A program made the position numbers and the translations under genes. From the NCBI RefSeq assembly GCF_016808335.1, contig NC_053148.1:191001-255000 (forward strand): a stretch of DNA of 64,000 nt. The letters are read 5' to 3'. Shown one piece after another: positions 34,562 to 48,000 of the stretch (the stretch's first letter is position 1; each line of letters begins with the position of its first letter). The notes beneath the pieces were generated by a model. It was not told the DNA's origin. It did no database searches and saw nothing but the letters and a program-made list of their open reading frames with translations. Source of the DNA: Panicum virgatum. Lineage: Eukaryota; Streptophyta; Magnoliopsida; Poales; Poaceae.

Positions 34562-36027
34562 ACAGGGTGTGGATCTGACATGGCTAAGTGGAGCTGAAGG
34601 AAAGGAGTGGCGATGGGAACAGGATAGCTGGGCAGGCCTATCTGTGCACATGAATTCCATTTGCTTTGGCGCGGATTGAAAATTTTAGATGCAATTCAAA
34701 ATTTCGGTGGGAACTGACGTCTCCTGAGAGGGATGAGCGCGAGAACGGGAAAGTTTTTGGCGACGGGAAAAAAATAAGCGCTTGAAGGAAAGGGATTTAG
34801 ATTTGGCGAGGGAAAAAATAAGCGCTTGCAGAATTTCGCGCGACGGGAGAACATTTACATGCCGCCATGCAGAATTCCATTTCCATGCAACAACTCTAAG
34901 ATCAAAGCGATGCCGTTTGCTCTTCACAGTATCAATGCAAATCTTTGGCACCTGTGTTATTTGCTCGTGCGCCCTACAAATGGGGAATGAGGGAGTATTT
35001 AGATTTAGGACTAATTGATTTTTGCATCCATACGCACTCCTGTGCTGTATTAGTGTGTACAAGCAAATTCTTACTGGTAGAGTAGTATCATGTCCTTGTA
35101 CTTGGCCTGGCAAGCGTGGGGGTCGACACAGAGGAAGCGCCGGAGGGCGCATAGAAGGCCATCCCCACGGTGGCACAGTCGCACTAGTATGCGAGCTTCG
35201 GAATGGCAGCTTGACGAATGTACCATTTGGGAAGCTATTGCAGGTGCCTTTTGCCCATGCACGAATAGGCGCACTAGCCGGTAAACTGGCTGCAACCGCA
35301 ATGGAGCAGAGTGGCTGGCTGGCTGCCGAGAGAAGCGCACAAGGAGTTGGTGCCGGCCGGCGGATGTTGTGAGTGTGGGCACGCGGCGAGCACTGAGCAG
35401 CGCTCCATTTTTTTTGGGAGTGAAGGACGACAGCTGCCATCGTTTATATTTTTCACCGCGTCAGACACACACATTAAGGATGACCCTGGGTAATGTCAGT
35501 TTCACACCGCGTCAAAAAAAAACCGCAATATCGACACAAGGCATGACATGACAGGTGCCGGATGCAAGATCGACGCAGTTTTGGAAAACTTCCAGCGATA
35601 TAGATCTACATATATTGCGCTGAAGTGAATGAGTGAAATAAGCCAGGAAAGAGGCATTCTGTATGCGTGTTGTTGTGAACTAGTGATAATTCATTGCCTT
35701 ATGTTTAGGTACGCAAGTCATATATGACTACGTTCATTGCTCAAGTGCATAAAAGCAATAGAATCAAAGAACTTTGTATCTGTCGAAACTATTGCCTGTT
35801 GTTTGTTTATTACCGTATGTATATGTAACCTCCAGCTGAACGCGCACCTGGGAAAGATGAAGCGGAAGTACGTCTTCAGTGCAGGAACACGTAGTGAGTC
35901 CTGCGGCCGCCTCCGCCTGCCTGCTTGCCTGTCATCGTCTTCCTCTTCCTGCTTGCTCGCTCTCTATCCTCAATTATCTATCTCCCCCCTCCCTCCCTTA
36001 TCCTCCTTGCATGCTCATTCCTTCACC
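34562..36027. other. Intergenic and promoter/leader of the glycyl-tRNA synthetase gene
   Basis: No gene is recognised at 34700-35500 despite several open frames on both strands. A pyrimidine-rich leader at about 35930-36025 directly precedes the synthetase ATG. An in-frame open extension reaches 35737 but shows no conserved sequence. Confidence 0.4.
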
Positions 36028-39000
36028 ATGGCTCCTCCGCCTTCCCCCATCGCCGCTTGCCGGCCCCAGGCGCTACTGACTCCCTCCGCCGCTTTTCCTC
36101 CTCCAAGCCCCGCCCTCTTCTCTCCTCGCCACCGCCACTGCCACCGCCACCGCCGACGCCCTCGCCTCCCCCTCTCTTCTGCTCCTGCCGCCGCAGACGG
36201 TGACGCCTCCTCCTCCGCCGTGTCCTCCGCCAACCAACGGGGACCTCCCGCTTCCTCCGTCCTCACCTTCCAGCAGGCCATCCAGCGCCTCCAGGTTCAG
36301 TTCAAGTCCTTGATCAACGCTCCCCCTTCCCGCTAATTAATTAACTTGACAAACCACACTACACCACACCACACCTACTCATCTTCTCTGCCCCCAGGAC
36401 TATTGGGCCTCCGTAGGATGCGCTGTCATGCAGTGCAGCAACACCGAGGTAACCTACCTTGTTCTATTCTTCCGCATTGTCACCCCCTTGGATTGGATTG
36501 CATTGCTTTCATCGACCACTAAACTCCAGGTTGGAGCGGGCACAATGAATCCTTTGACATTTCTTAGGGTCTTAGGTCCTGAGCCATGGAACGTTGCGTA
36601 AGTTCGCCTTCCCATCCCTCATCATATTAAAATGTGTAAAGCAACTCAACTCACCCCCCCTTTTTTTGTTTAAATTCCTCCTCATTGCGCTCTATAAATT
36701 ATCAATGGATATACATGACTGGCTCAAAATAATCTCCCTATAACTAATTCTCGCAATCTCAAAGTATTCAGACCACGTACTCTCTCTATGACAGTATTAT
36801 ATATAAGGCTAATACTAGGCCCTAATGAAACTGATATAGATGCACTTCATATCAGTTATTATCTGGTCACATCCTGCTCCAATTTCTATCGCAAATGTTT
36901 TCTTCAAGGTACGTGGAGCCAAGTATAAGACCAGACGATAGTCGCTACGGGGACAATCCCAATAGGCTTCAACGCCATACTCAGTTTCAGGTTGACTCAA
37001 GTTTCAGATACTCCATATCTTCTTTTTTTGAATTGACCAAACCATATCCGTTAGCTGATTTCAGGTATTTAATCATTCATGCCAATAGGTAATTTTGAAG
37101 CCTGATCCTGGAAATTCACAAGATCTCTTTCTGTATAGCCTTTCAGCGATAGGTATTACTAAATATGATCTAGCTTCAGTTCTATTACAAACTTTGCAAC
37201 AAGAAGGAAGAATAGTTTTTTTTATTAATGGAAGGCTCAAAGGATGCATGACAATGTTCTAATGTTCCCTCTTGCACATTTTTATGAACATAAATGAATT
37301 CAGTGATTGGTTTAATTGTTTGTCTCACAGGTATCAATGTTCGTGAACATGACATTCGTTTTGTTGAAGACAACTGGGAGAGTCCGGTGAATTTCTACCT
37401 CCTTCGGGTGTTTTTTTTTGTTTTTTGTTTAATGCCGGCCCTTGTCCTGGTTGAAGTATAACTGTTTTTGCACTTGATTAGTCTCGTATATTATCATGTT
37501 GATGTTTCTTCTTATTGATGACAGGTTCTTGGTGCTTGGGGACTGGGCTGGGAGGTTTGGATGGATGGCATGGAAATCACACAGTTCACATATTTTCAGC
37601 AGGTAGATCTAACAAAAGAGTATGCATTATTTCATGATTTCCGCTCCAAATCACACGGGGACCACACGGCTGTTTGGTGTACATATCTTGGATGTGCCAA
37701 GAATGCAAACTAGACCAATACACACTCATTCGTTAAACTTTTTCTTTCAGAAACAGAAAAAGAAAACTAGACCATCCAGGTGGAACTAGGTTGTTTGTGT
37801 TAGAGAGTTTATCTCCTCTATTGGAGTCTATCCCTTCCCCTGATTTAGGAGGTCACGGTTGAGTGTTTCCCGTGACCTTTCCTTGTGCGCCAGGTCTCCC
37901 TGATCTCCTCCCTGATCCTACTCCTATAAATCAGGTAGAGGGTGATCCTAGGTAGAGGTCTCTATATATTGTAATTCCTGTGATTCAGTTGAATACAATC
38001 CACATTCGCACATGAGGTATCAAGAGATCATCACGATCCTGTGCCAAATCGCTTCCGCTAACTCTCCCTGCCCGCCGGCGCCGCCTCCCTGGTGCTTGCG
38101 CCGCCATGGCTGGCGAGTCTCCGCCGGACCCCGCTGAGGACGCCGCCGCTCAGGAGAAGGCTCGCAAGGTCCTCATCGACGCCGCCGCCGAGGCTGCCAA
38201 GGCCACCGCTGCCTCTCAGGAGCGGGTCCGCGCCGCCCAGGACGCCCTTGCCCAGGAGCGCCAGGCCGCCGCCGCCGCCCGCGATGCCGCCTTCCCTCCT
38301 TCTGCTGGTGGCGACGACGACGGCGCCGCCGACGACCTCGACACCACCGACTACGAGGCCGCCGTCATCGCCAATCTCCACGCGCAAGCGGCGGGCGTCC
38401 AGAACATCCGCGCCCTCGTGCCCGTGGTTCTGGACACCCTCTCCTCCCACTACAACCGCTGGCGCGACCTCGTCGTCCTCACCCTCGAGCGGTATGCCCT
38501 CGCCGACCACGTCCTCTCAGACACCGCCCTTCCCGCCGTGCCGTCGTGGCGGCGCATGGACGCCGTCGTCCTCTCATGGGTGCTGGGCACCCTCTCCCCC
38601 GTGCTGATGGAGTCCGTCCGCAACCGCCAGGGCACGGCTCGCCGCGCTTGGATCACCGTCGAGGAGCAATTCCTCGTCAATCGTGAAGCCCGCGCCCTCC
38701 GCCTCGACGCCGAGTTCCGTGTCTTCGTGCAGGGCGATCTTTCCATCAGAGACTACTGCCGCAAGATGAAGGGGATGGCCGACGCTCTCGGCGACCTTGG
38801 CGAGGCCATCCACGACCGCACCCTCGTCCTCAATGTGCTGCGCGGCCTGAACGAGAAGTTCGCCCACATGAAGGCCCACTTCAAGTGCACCAAGCCGTTC
38901 CCCTCCTTCGACGAGGTCCGCAACGACCTCATCCTCGAGGAGATCGACTCCAGCGCGCCCACACGGTCGCCGGCGACCGCCGACCGCCCTCGTCGCAGCT

Positions 39001-42000
39001 CCACCGCGGCCTGCTCCCTCCAGCGCTCCCTCTGGTAGCTCCGCGGCGCCCCAGGGCGGCTCTGGCCGTCCGCCCTCCACCAGCACCGACGGCAACTCCG
39101 GCGGGGGACGCCGGCGCCGCCGCGGCAACGGAGGAGGCACAGGCTACGGCAACGGTGGCGGCGGCAAGACCCAGTCCGCCCCGTGGCCTTCGTTCTATAA
39201 CCCGTGGACCGGGCAGATCACCTTGTGGCCCGGTCCCACAGGTGGGCCGCAGCACCATGGCGGCCCAGCGCCGCGCGCGCCGTCGCCCCAGGCCACGTCT
39301 CCGCAGCAGGCCATGGTGGCCGCCCCACCGGCCCACTTCACGCCTCCTCCGGCCCACTTCGTGCAGGCTGCTCCTGGGCCGTTTCTCCCGTACGTGCCGG
39401 CACTGCAGCAACAACCTGGTGCGCCTCAGCAACCTGTTCAGCAGGCGCAACCATGGACGCCGTGGACTAGCTCCTGGGATCAGCAGTCCCTTGTTAGCAA
39501 CTTCATCACAGTGAGCTTCAACCCTCCCGCCGTCACTGATTGGGTCATGGACTCTGGTGCCTCCAGTCACATGACTCCAGATTCTGGTAACATCTCTTTG
39601 TTCCGCCCCCACGCTCCTCATCCATTGTTGTCGGCAATGGATCCACCTTACCTATCACAGCATCAGGCCAATCTGTTCTACCGGGACCTTTTTTATTCTT
39701 AATGATATCCTAGTTGCTCCTGATATAATTAAGAATCTCATTTCAGTTCGTCAGTTTACAATTGATAATAATTGTTCTGTCGAATTTGACCCTTTTGGCC
39801 TCTCTGTGAAGGATCTCAATTCCTGGAGCGTGATCGCCAGGTGCAATAGCTCCGGGCCTCTCTACACCTTCGCCGCCCCTACCTCGGTGCCCTGCTCTCT
39901 TGTTGCTGCAGCTCCCTCCGTCACCTGGCATCGTCGTCTTGGGCATCCTGGGCACGAGGCTCTGTCCAAATTAGCTAGCACCTCTGCCATCAGTTGTAAT
40001 AAAATTGCTAGTGATTCTCTCTGTCATGCATGCCAAGTTGGCCGCCATATTAGATTGCCGTTTGGAACCTCCTCGTCGCGGGCTCTTAAGAACTCCGATT
40101 TAGTTCATTGTGACCTGTGGACCTCGCCTATCACTAGTGTGTCCGGTTACAAATATTATCCTATTATTCTTGATGACTGCTCGCACTTTCTATGGACGTT
40201 CCCACTTCGGCTTAAATCCGAAACCTTTCCCACATTGGCTAACTTTTTCTCTTATGTGAAGACACGTTTGGTTGCACCATCAAGAGCATTCAATGTGACA
40301 ATGGTCGCGAGTTCGATAACTCCTCGACACGCACCTTTTTCCTCACCACTGGCGTCCTGCTCCGGATGTCGTGCCCGTACACGTCTTCTCAAAATGGTAA
40401 AGCCGAGCGTATGATTCGTTCCATTAATAACATTATTCGCTCCATGCTTTTTCAGGCCTCCCTCCCACCCTCGTATTGGGTCGAGGGCCTCCACACCGCC
40501 ACATACCTCCTGAACCGCCTCCCTACCAAACCCTTGGCTTTCGGTACTCCCCACTTCTCCTTGTTCGGTTCGCACCCCACCTATGCCCACCTTCGCGTGT
40601 TTGGCTGCGCATGTTACCCTAACATGTCCGCAACAGCACCGAACAAGCTCGCGCCTCGGTCAACCCTCTGTGTTTTTCTTGGCTACTCTAGCAATCACAA
40701 GGGTTACCGCTGTTTGGATCTCTCATCCAACAGAATCCTCACTTCTCGCCATGTGGTGTTCGATGAGGCCTCCTTTCCACTCGCTGGCTCTCGAACATCA
40801 TCCACTGATCTTGATTTTTTGTCTAAGTTTGAGGTCTCGGTCTTCCCGATCGGGCCCTCCCCTGCAGGTGCTCCTCACCACGCCTCGTTGGCGCCTCGCC
40901 CGCTGCGGTCGCTGCGACCAACGTCGCACCCGCTCCGGCCGCTGACGCCCCAGGCCCGCACCAGGCCCGCAGCTCCTGGTGCCGCTCCTACACTCCGCGC
41001 CACGCGCGGCCTCGGCTCCTTCGTCATCGCCCGCGCCACGCGCGGCCCCGTCGCCAGCGCCTTGTGCGGCCTCGTCACTAGCGCCCGCGCCACGCGCGGT
41101 GTCGTCGTCGTCGTCAGCGCCCGCGCCATGCGCGGCTCTGCCTCTACTGGTGTACAGCCGCTGACCTCGTCCGGCCGCTGTGCCAGCACCGCCGGCGCCT
41201 TCTTCACCACCTGCCGCCACTGTCCCAGCTCGGTTACTACCTGGTGCTGTCCCCATTGCACCGGTGGTTAACCAGCATGGGATGGCTACCCGTGGCAAGT
41301 CCGGCTTCCGTCAGCCGGCCGCGTACACCGCCACAGTCCTCTCGCCGGTTCCGAAGTCCTATCGCAGCGCCCTCGCCGATCCCAATTGGCGCGCTGCGAT
41401 GGAAGAGGAGTATGGTGCCCTGCTCTCCAACAACACGTGGGACCTTGTTCCACGTCCCCTCGGCGCCAACGTCGTCACCGGCAAGTGGATTTTTCGTCAC
41501 AAGTTTCATGCTGACGGCTCTCTCGACAGATACAAGGCTCGCTGGGTACTACGTGGCTTCACACAGCGCCCTGGTGTTGATTATGATGAGACCTTCAGCC
41601 CAGTCGTCAAGCCTGCAACTGTTCGCACTGTTCTGTCTCTAGCCCTCTCTTAGAACTGGCCGGTGCATCAGCTCGACGTCAAGAATGCTTTCTTGAATGG
41701 CACCCTCAGCGAGACAGTCTACTGCTCCCAGCCCACAGGTTTTGTTGATCCCACCCAGCCTCATGCTGTCTGTCGTCTCAACAAATCATTATATGCTCTG
41801 AAGCAGGCACCCCGTGCATGGTACAGTCGTTTCGCTGCACATTTGCTGTCTTTGGGATTCACTAAGGCCAAGTCAGACACCTCTCTGTTCGTGTATCGCC
41901 GCGGGAATGACACAGCCTACTTACTGCTGTATGTCGATGATATTGTTCTCACTGCCTCCAGTCTGGACTTTCTTCGTCGCATCATCTCTGCTCTCTAGAA

Positions 42001-45000
42001 GGAATTCTCCATGAAGGATCTTGGTGTCCTCCATCACTTCCTGGGTGTGGCAGTACAGCAGTGTTCTGAGGGCCTCGTTCTTTCGCAGCGGCAGTACACC
42101 CTGGATGTGCTTGAGCGAGCTGGTATGACTGGCTGCAAGCCGTGCAGCACCCCTGTCGACACTCATGCTAAGGTCTCCTCCACGGATGGTGCACCTGTCA
42201 GCGACCCGACTCAGTACCGCAGTCTGGTTGGTGCTCTGCAGTATCTCACCTTCACCAGACCCGACATATCGTATGCAGTTCAGCAGGTGTGCCTCTACAT
42301 GCATGATCCTTGGGATGGCCATCTCTCCGCGGTTAAGCGCATCCTGCACTACCTGCGAGGGACGCTGGGTCATGGTCTTCTTCTGCGCCCGTCTTCGACC
42401 TCGGCTCTCGTTGTCTACACGGATGCTGATTGGGCTAGTTTCCCGGACACTCGCAAGTCTACTCCCTGCTACGCTGTGTTCCTTGGCGACAACCTAGTGT
42501 CCTGGTCCTCCAAGCGGCAACCCACTGTCAGTCGGTCCAGTGCAGAGGCAGAGTACCGTGCTGTGGCCAATGGCGTGGCCGAGGCTTGCTGGCTTCGTCA
42601 GTTGTTGCAGGAGCTACACAATCCCCTGACGACCAGCACATTGGTCTACTGTGATAATGTCAGTGCCGTCTACCTGTCAACCAATCCAGTCCAACACCAG
42701 CGCACGAAGCATGTCGAGATCGATCTCCACTTTGTCCGCGAGCGTGTTGCTATTGGAGATGTCTGTGTTCTTCATGTCCCGACGACATCCCAGTTCGCAG
42801 ACATCTTCACCAAAGGGCTTCCGACTTCAGTTTTTTCTGAGTTTTGCTCCAGTCTGAACATCTGCTCCATCGACGTTCCGACCGCGGAGGGGTGTTAGAA
42901 AGTTTATCTCCTCTATTAGAGTCTATCCCTTCCCCTGATTTAGGAGGCCACGGTTGAGTGTTTCCCGTGACCTTTCCTTGTGCGCCAGGTCTCCCTGATC
43001 TCCTCCCTGATCCTACTCCTATAAATCAGGTAGGGGGTGATCCTAGGTAGAGGTCTCTATATATTGTAATTCCTGTGATTCAGTTGAATACAATCCACAT
43101 TCGCACTATCAGTTTGCATCAGGAATAAAATAGCGCCCAAAGTAGAGACTTTATTTATTCAAAACTAGATATCCTAGGAGGAACTGGGTGATTTTGCATC
43201 ATCAAATCGTTTATTCAGAACTTTTCATTTGCTATTCCTGTCTAAACTCTGTACTTTTTTTGTATATCAATTATTGTAGTCAGGAAGCCTTCCATTGCAG
43301 CCAGTTTCTGTTGAAATAACATATGGACTTGAGCGTATCCTCATGTCACTTCAGGTCAGTCCAGTAATGTTCGTATACTTCCCTTGTACGAATCATGCAT
43401 ATACAGTGTTCTTTATTTCTATTTTTTTCCTGTATAGAATGATAAACATTACTCCTCTTGGTTTTGTTGATTATTGATCCTTGACTCCTGTTTGTTTGTA
43501 GCATAACAATTGTGGTACTAACTTTTCCGTTGAGATTATTTCCACCTTTCTGTGCTCGGTAGTATGACCTTTGAAAGAGCTGACCTTACTTTAGTTTAGA
43601 TGTTGTGACAGGGAGTTGACCATTTCAAGAATATACAATACACCGAAGGAATTACATATGGAGAGCTATTTCTTGAGAATGAGTATGTTTCTTCTTGACT
43701 GTTTTGGATGATATGCTTATATTTTCTTTTTCTTTAGCATTATCCCTGCATTTCCTCCTCCTCCTACTATATATCATGCATAGCAATTTTAACTGTGCTT
43801 AAGCTTAGGACCTTGTGTAGGAGAGAATAGAGATGCGTATAATGATGTGGATGTATTACATTGAGGCCTCGGCCTGTATATATGAGAGTACAAGACTTGG
43901 GGGGCAAGGCTCCCTGGGATACATATGACAGTCTACGATACGTATATCTACAACTACCAAATATACTCTAATACTCCCCCGCAGTCACAGCGGGAGCACC
44001 GCAAACGGTGAGACTGGAGAAGAAGCCAAAGCAGTAGCCAACTGACTGACCCCCCCCCCCCCCCCCCGCAGTCATAACGTCGGTGTGGTGCGGATGCTGC
44101 GACTGGAGAGAACCGGCGAGTAACTCATGCGGATGGTAGCCCTTTGTGCCGATGTCGAGGTAGCCGAGCTGGAGGGCGAGGAGCCATGGTCGAAGATGTT
44201 GTGCATAGGATAGCCGTGGTCGACGTAGAGCTGTCGAGGTTGCCGAAGACAAGGTAGCCGCACATGAAGCCGTGGGCGCACGAGGAGGCGCCATGGTGGT
44301 GGCGTAATGGAGAAGACGCCGGAGACGAAGATAGCGATGCGTCGAGGCAGTCGTAGAGGGAGCGATGCCGAAGTCGATGCAGTCAGGCCATCGTGCGACA
44401 CATGCCCGAGTTTGACAGGCTCGGGAACGCATCGGGGACGATAGGCACGTACCGGTGTTGCCAATACCGAACGTGCAAGGGAGGATGCACAACCAGACGC
44501 TGTCGCCGAGGGGGACCAGCAGAGAAGGCCTCCATGGCGGTCATAGGCGCATAAGAAGGCGAGGTAGAAGATGCCAACGCCTGCTGTTGCTGGAGTAGAC
44601 GAAGTAGTCGGGGACGAGATGGCGACGCTGGCGGCGTGGTTGTGCTAGACGAAGCGAGGAGGGGAACCCAGAGTTTTTTAGCACAAGGCCGAATGATCTG
44701 GATGACGTGGCGGCTGCGCTCGAAAGAGACGGCGAAGAACTCGTACAGCTTGACTAAGACCATGCGCGGGGCGCGCAGCGACGAGTCGACGATGAGGTCG
44801 GAGACGTGGTCGACGGCGGTGAGGAAGCAACGGCGGAGAAGACCACGGGGTGACGCCACTGCTGTCCGAAGAGGCGACGCAGCGACAGCCCTCCGTGCTC
44901 GGTGAAGGGCGTGCTCGACGAGGACGGACGTCACGGGAGCCGGGTGGATCACGCACATCGGCTGATCAAACCAAGTAGCGTGAGGCGAGACGACGGTGGG

Positions 45001-48000
45001 CGAAGTCGGTGAAGGCGTCCCGATCGGTGAAGGCGACGACGAGCCGGCGAAGGTCGACGTGCGGACGAGGCGGCGATGTAGGCGGCGCAAACGAGTGCCC
45101 CCTAGGGTGCCGGCCATCTCGCCATGCCGCAGGGTCGGAGAGGAAGAAGAGGCCGGTGAAGTCGACGCCGACGTCGAAGTAAAGGCGCGAGGTCGACGGG
45201 CGGTGGGCGATGCAATCTCGATCAGTGATCGAGCAAAAGAAAAACAGTGCAACAGCTTCTCTGGTAGGACCTCTGGGGTGCCTGTAGAAGGAAGGGGCGC
45301 CCTCACCCTTATCTCTCTGTCCTCTGCCCGCAACCCGTAGCAGAGCACAAGCGAGAGAAAAAACAGAGGGGCGAGGGAGCAATCCGGCGGCGGCGTGGAT
45401 GGGAGGGGGGCGGAGCCGCAGATCCCACCGGATCGAGCGGCGAGCTCGGACCGGCGATGGTGGAGGGCTGCCACAAGCGGATCCCCCAGCCAGACGCGGA
45501 TCCTACCGGATCGGGCGGATCCCCGCCTGGATCCATGGAGCGGCGGCGGATCCCGCCCAGAGGAGGCGGCGGCCAACGGCGGATCCCGCCAGGGCGGGCG
45601 GCGATGGAGGGGAGAGCGGAGCGGTGACGCCGCCACGCAACCCGCCGGCGACGAATCCCGCCGTGGTGGGCTGCGCGACGCGGGATCCAAGTGATGAGGT
45701 CGACGAGGTGAAGCAGAGGTTCCGCCAAGGAGCGAATCATCGATGGGCGAAGCACCATGCGGGAGTCCCCGCTACCACCATGGCAGCACAGGGAAGAACG
45801 CAGGGAGACCGCGACTGCCACCACGGCAGCGCAGGACGGGGCCGTCGGCGACGGCTTCCATGGCGATGGCGAGGTACGCTCGATCTGCTGCTGCTTGACG
45901 CGGTACGGCGGCGGACTAGATGGGTCCGCCACGGAGGAGGGCGCTGCCCCCGGCGGAGGTCATGGACGACCTCCCCGGGGGCGCGCTAGGAGGCCGTCGA
46001 GGGGACGCCCTGGATGAGCGCCGTGGGAGACGGCCGACGGCGCAAGAGGCAGGGGCGAGGCAGCGGAAGGTTTAGGTCAGGTTGTTGTAACCCTAATCTC
46101 GTGATACCATGTAGGAGAGAATAGAGATGCGTATAATGATGTGGATGTATTGCATTGAGGCCTCGGCCGGTATATATAAGAGTACAAGACTTGGGGGGCA
46201 AGGCTCCCTGGGATACATATGGCAGTCTACGATACGTATATCTACAACTACCAAATATACTCTAATACCTTGTTTCTGGTTTCTTGACTTCAGGAAGGAG
46301 ATGAGTGCGTATTATTTAGAGCATGCGGATGTCAATCACATTCGAAAGAACTTCGATGATTTTGAAGAAGAGGCTCGCTCTTTATTATCATTGGGTCTGC
46401 CAATTCCGGCGTATGTTTGAATGATTTTTGTACCAAATTCTTTTGGACTGAAAGCAATTAAGTGATAAATTGATAAGTTGGACCTTGATTTGCAATGAGC
46501 TAGGTACGATCAGGTTCTGAAGGCCTCTCACGCTTTCAATATTTTAGACTCTAGAGGTTTTGTTGGTGTAACTGAGCGTGCAAGATATTTTGGTCGCATG
46601 CGAAGGTGTGGAACCATTACCCTTGTTTTCTCTGTGTTTTTCCTCACTTGTTATCCTGGAAACTATCAGTTGCCTCTTTGTTCCTAGTTGAGAAAGAGCA
46701 CTTCTGTGCTTATCATTTCCAGTAATTAGGGGATACCATATAGCTGTATTGAACTGATTCAGTTATTTCCATTTAACAAATTACAAATGTCTTTGCAGAG
46801 GTGTAACATCCTGCATTTTATTTTTAGTTTTAATATTTCTCACTACTTTTTTATTGTTTTCCTACCTCATTGCTATGGGCATAGAATTCTTAGTTGGCTG
46901 CCTCATGTTACACTATATTTTTTCAATGAACTGATTTGGTGTTTAACCATCCATTAGTTTGCTATATTATTTGATATTCGTTCAAGTACTCTTCTTTCTT
47001 CCAGCTTAGGCATTGAAGTCAAAAGTAAAATTACTATCTTCCTGAATGTTTTGCAGCCTTGCTCGTCAGTGTGCTCAGCTTTGGGTGGAAACTCGAGAAA
47101 AACTTGGGCATCCATTGGGTGCTTATGAAGAGGCTAACCTTATCTATCCTCATGTCTCTGAAAAGCCTAGTAGAGAGGTATTCCATTTACATGACTTTGA
47201 ACCACTGAGTGTTTTTGAGGAAAGAAAGATATACAAGATTGTGCATGTACGATGTTGCATACTATACAAAACAAAACAACGCTGTTTAACTTAGGCCTTT
47301 TTTTTCTGTCCTTTAGGAAGTGCAAGGGAAGCCACGGGCGTTTGTTCTTGAGATAGGAACAGAAGAGTTGCCACCCCGTGATGTTGTAGAAGCAACCAAA
47401 CAAGTAAAACCAAAGTTCTTCCTGCACCTTACAAGACAAATTTTGATCCGCATGATGATCCTTCCGTCACAAATTTTTCTTTTCTAGATAGAATTTTCTG
47501 ACTTCATTTCATAGTGAATGACCTGCAATTTATTGTCTGCTGATCTTCTTCAGCTTGAGAAATCTCTAGTTAACACATTGGAGAAACGTAGATTGAGCCA
47601 TGGAAAAGTGCACTCTTATGGGACACCAAGGAGATTAGCGGTATCATGTTGACCATTCTTATCTTACATTTAGTTTCTGACAAGCTCTCTTGATGTATTT
47701 TTTACACCATCACATCTCTTGACAAGCTTTGTCAGAAATTGTAGTCACTTGAGTATCTAATACAAAGTGTTCTTTCTGTGAGTAAAGACAGTCAATTTGG
47801 TGTGATTTCAGGTTGAAATGAATGTGATAACCTGATGACTTGGCCAATTTTATGGTGGAGACTTTTTTTCCTACTCATTAGGCTGCTCTGCATTTGATTT
47901 GCATGTTAGGGATGTTTTGTGTTTTTAATCACATGGAAACAACAAAAAATGGTGTGGATGAACAAGAGAACATTTTTTTGAAAGAAGTGATTTCATGGTA

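Larger units (their letters stand above)
37798..43106 (+). mobile_element. Ty1/copia LTR retrotransposon in intron 7
   Basis: Two 214-bp LTRs (37798-38011 and 42893-43106) start TGTTAGA and end CATTCGCAC. By eye they differ at four positions without indels (about 1.9%), so the insertion is fairly recent. A primer-site-like TGAGGTATCAAGAG follows the 5' LTR, and a purine-rich GCGGAGGGG precedes the 3' LTR. Domain order is gag, protease, integrase, reverse transcriptase, RNase H, i.e. copia. GTTTG occurs directly before the 5' LTR (37793-37797) and again at 43112-43116, with six extra bases after the LTR. It has the same orientation as the host gene. Confidence 0.92.
43816..46267 (-). mobile_element. 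Non-autonomous LTR retrotransposon in intron 9
   Basis: 2452 bp on the minus strand. Two 158-bp LTRs (43816-43973, 46110-46267) differ at four positions. The exact 5-bp TSD CCTTG flanks it (43811-43815, 46268-46272). Immediately inside the 46110 LTR, the minus strand reads TGGTATCAC, the tRNA-Met primer site, so this is the 5' LTR. A G-rich polypurine tract (GCGGGGGAG) precedes the other LTR. The 2.1-kb interior is GC-rich and has no gag, protease, integrase or reverse transcriptase. It resembles LARD/TRIM-type derivatives that move in trans. Confidence 0.92.

Noticed and set aside
35022..35440. Overlapping frames upstream of the synthetase gene
   Set aside because: Open on both strands with no recognisable family, start context or splice structure; left as unassigned intergenic DNA.
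10175..36027. A biosynthetic cluster made of the BAHD, dioxygenase and GDSL genes
   Set aside because: The intervening genes are housekeeping, the enzymes belong to unrelated pathways, and spacing is that of ordinary neighbours.
38106..42898. An intact autonomous copia polyprotein
   Set aside because: Frameshifts after gag and in the protease region and two TAG stops prevent it, despite the similar LTRs.
44383..45932. 435-codon minus frame within the intron-9 element
   Set aside because: Low-complexity Arg/Pro/Ser-rich translation without gag or other domain; the region is bounded by LTRs and is probably non-coding.
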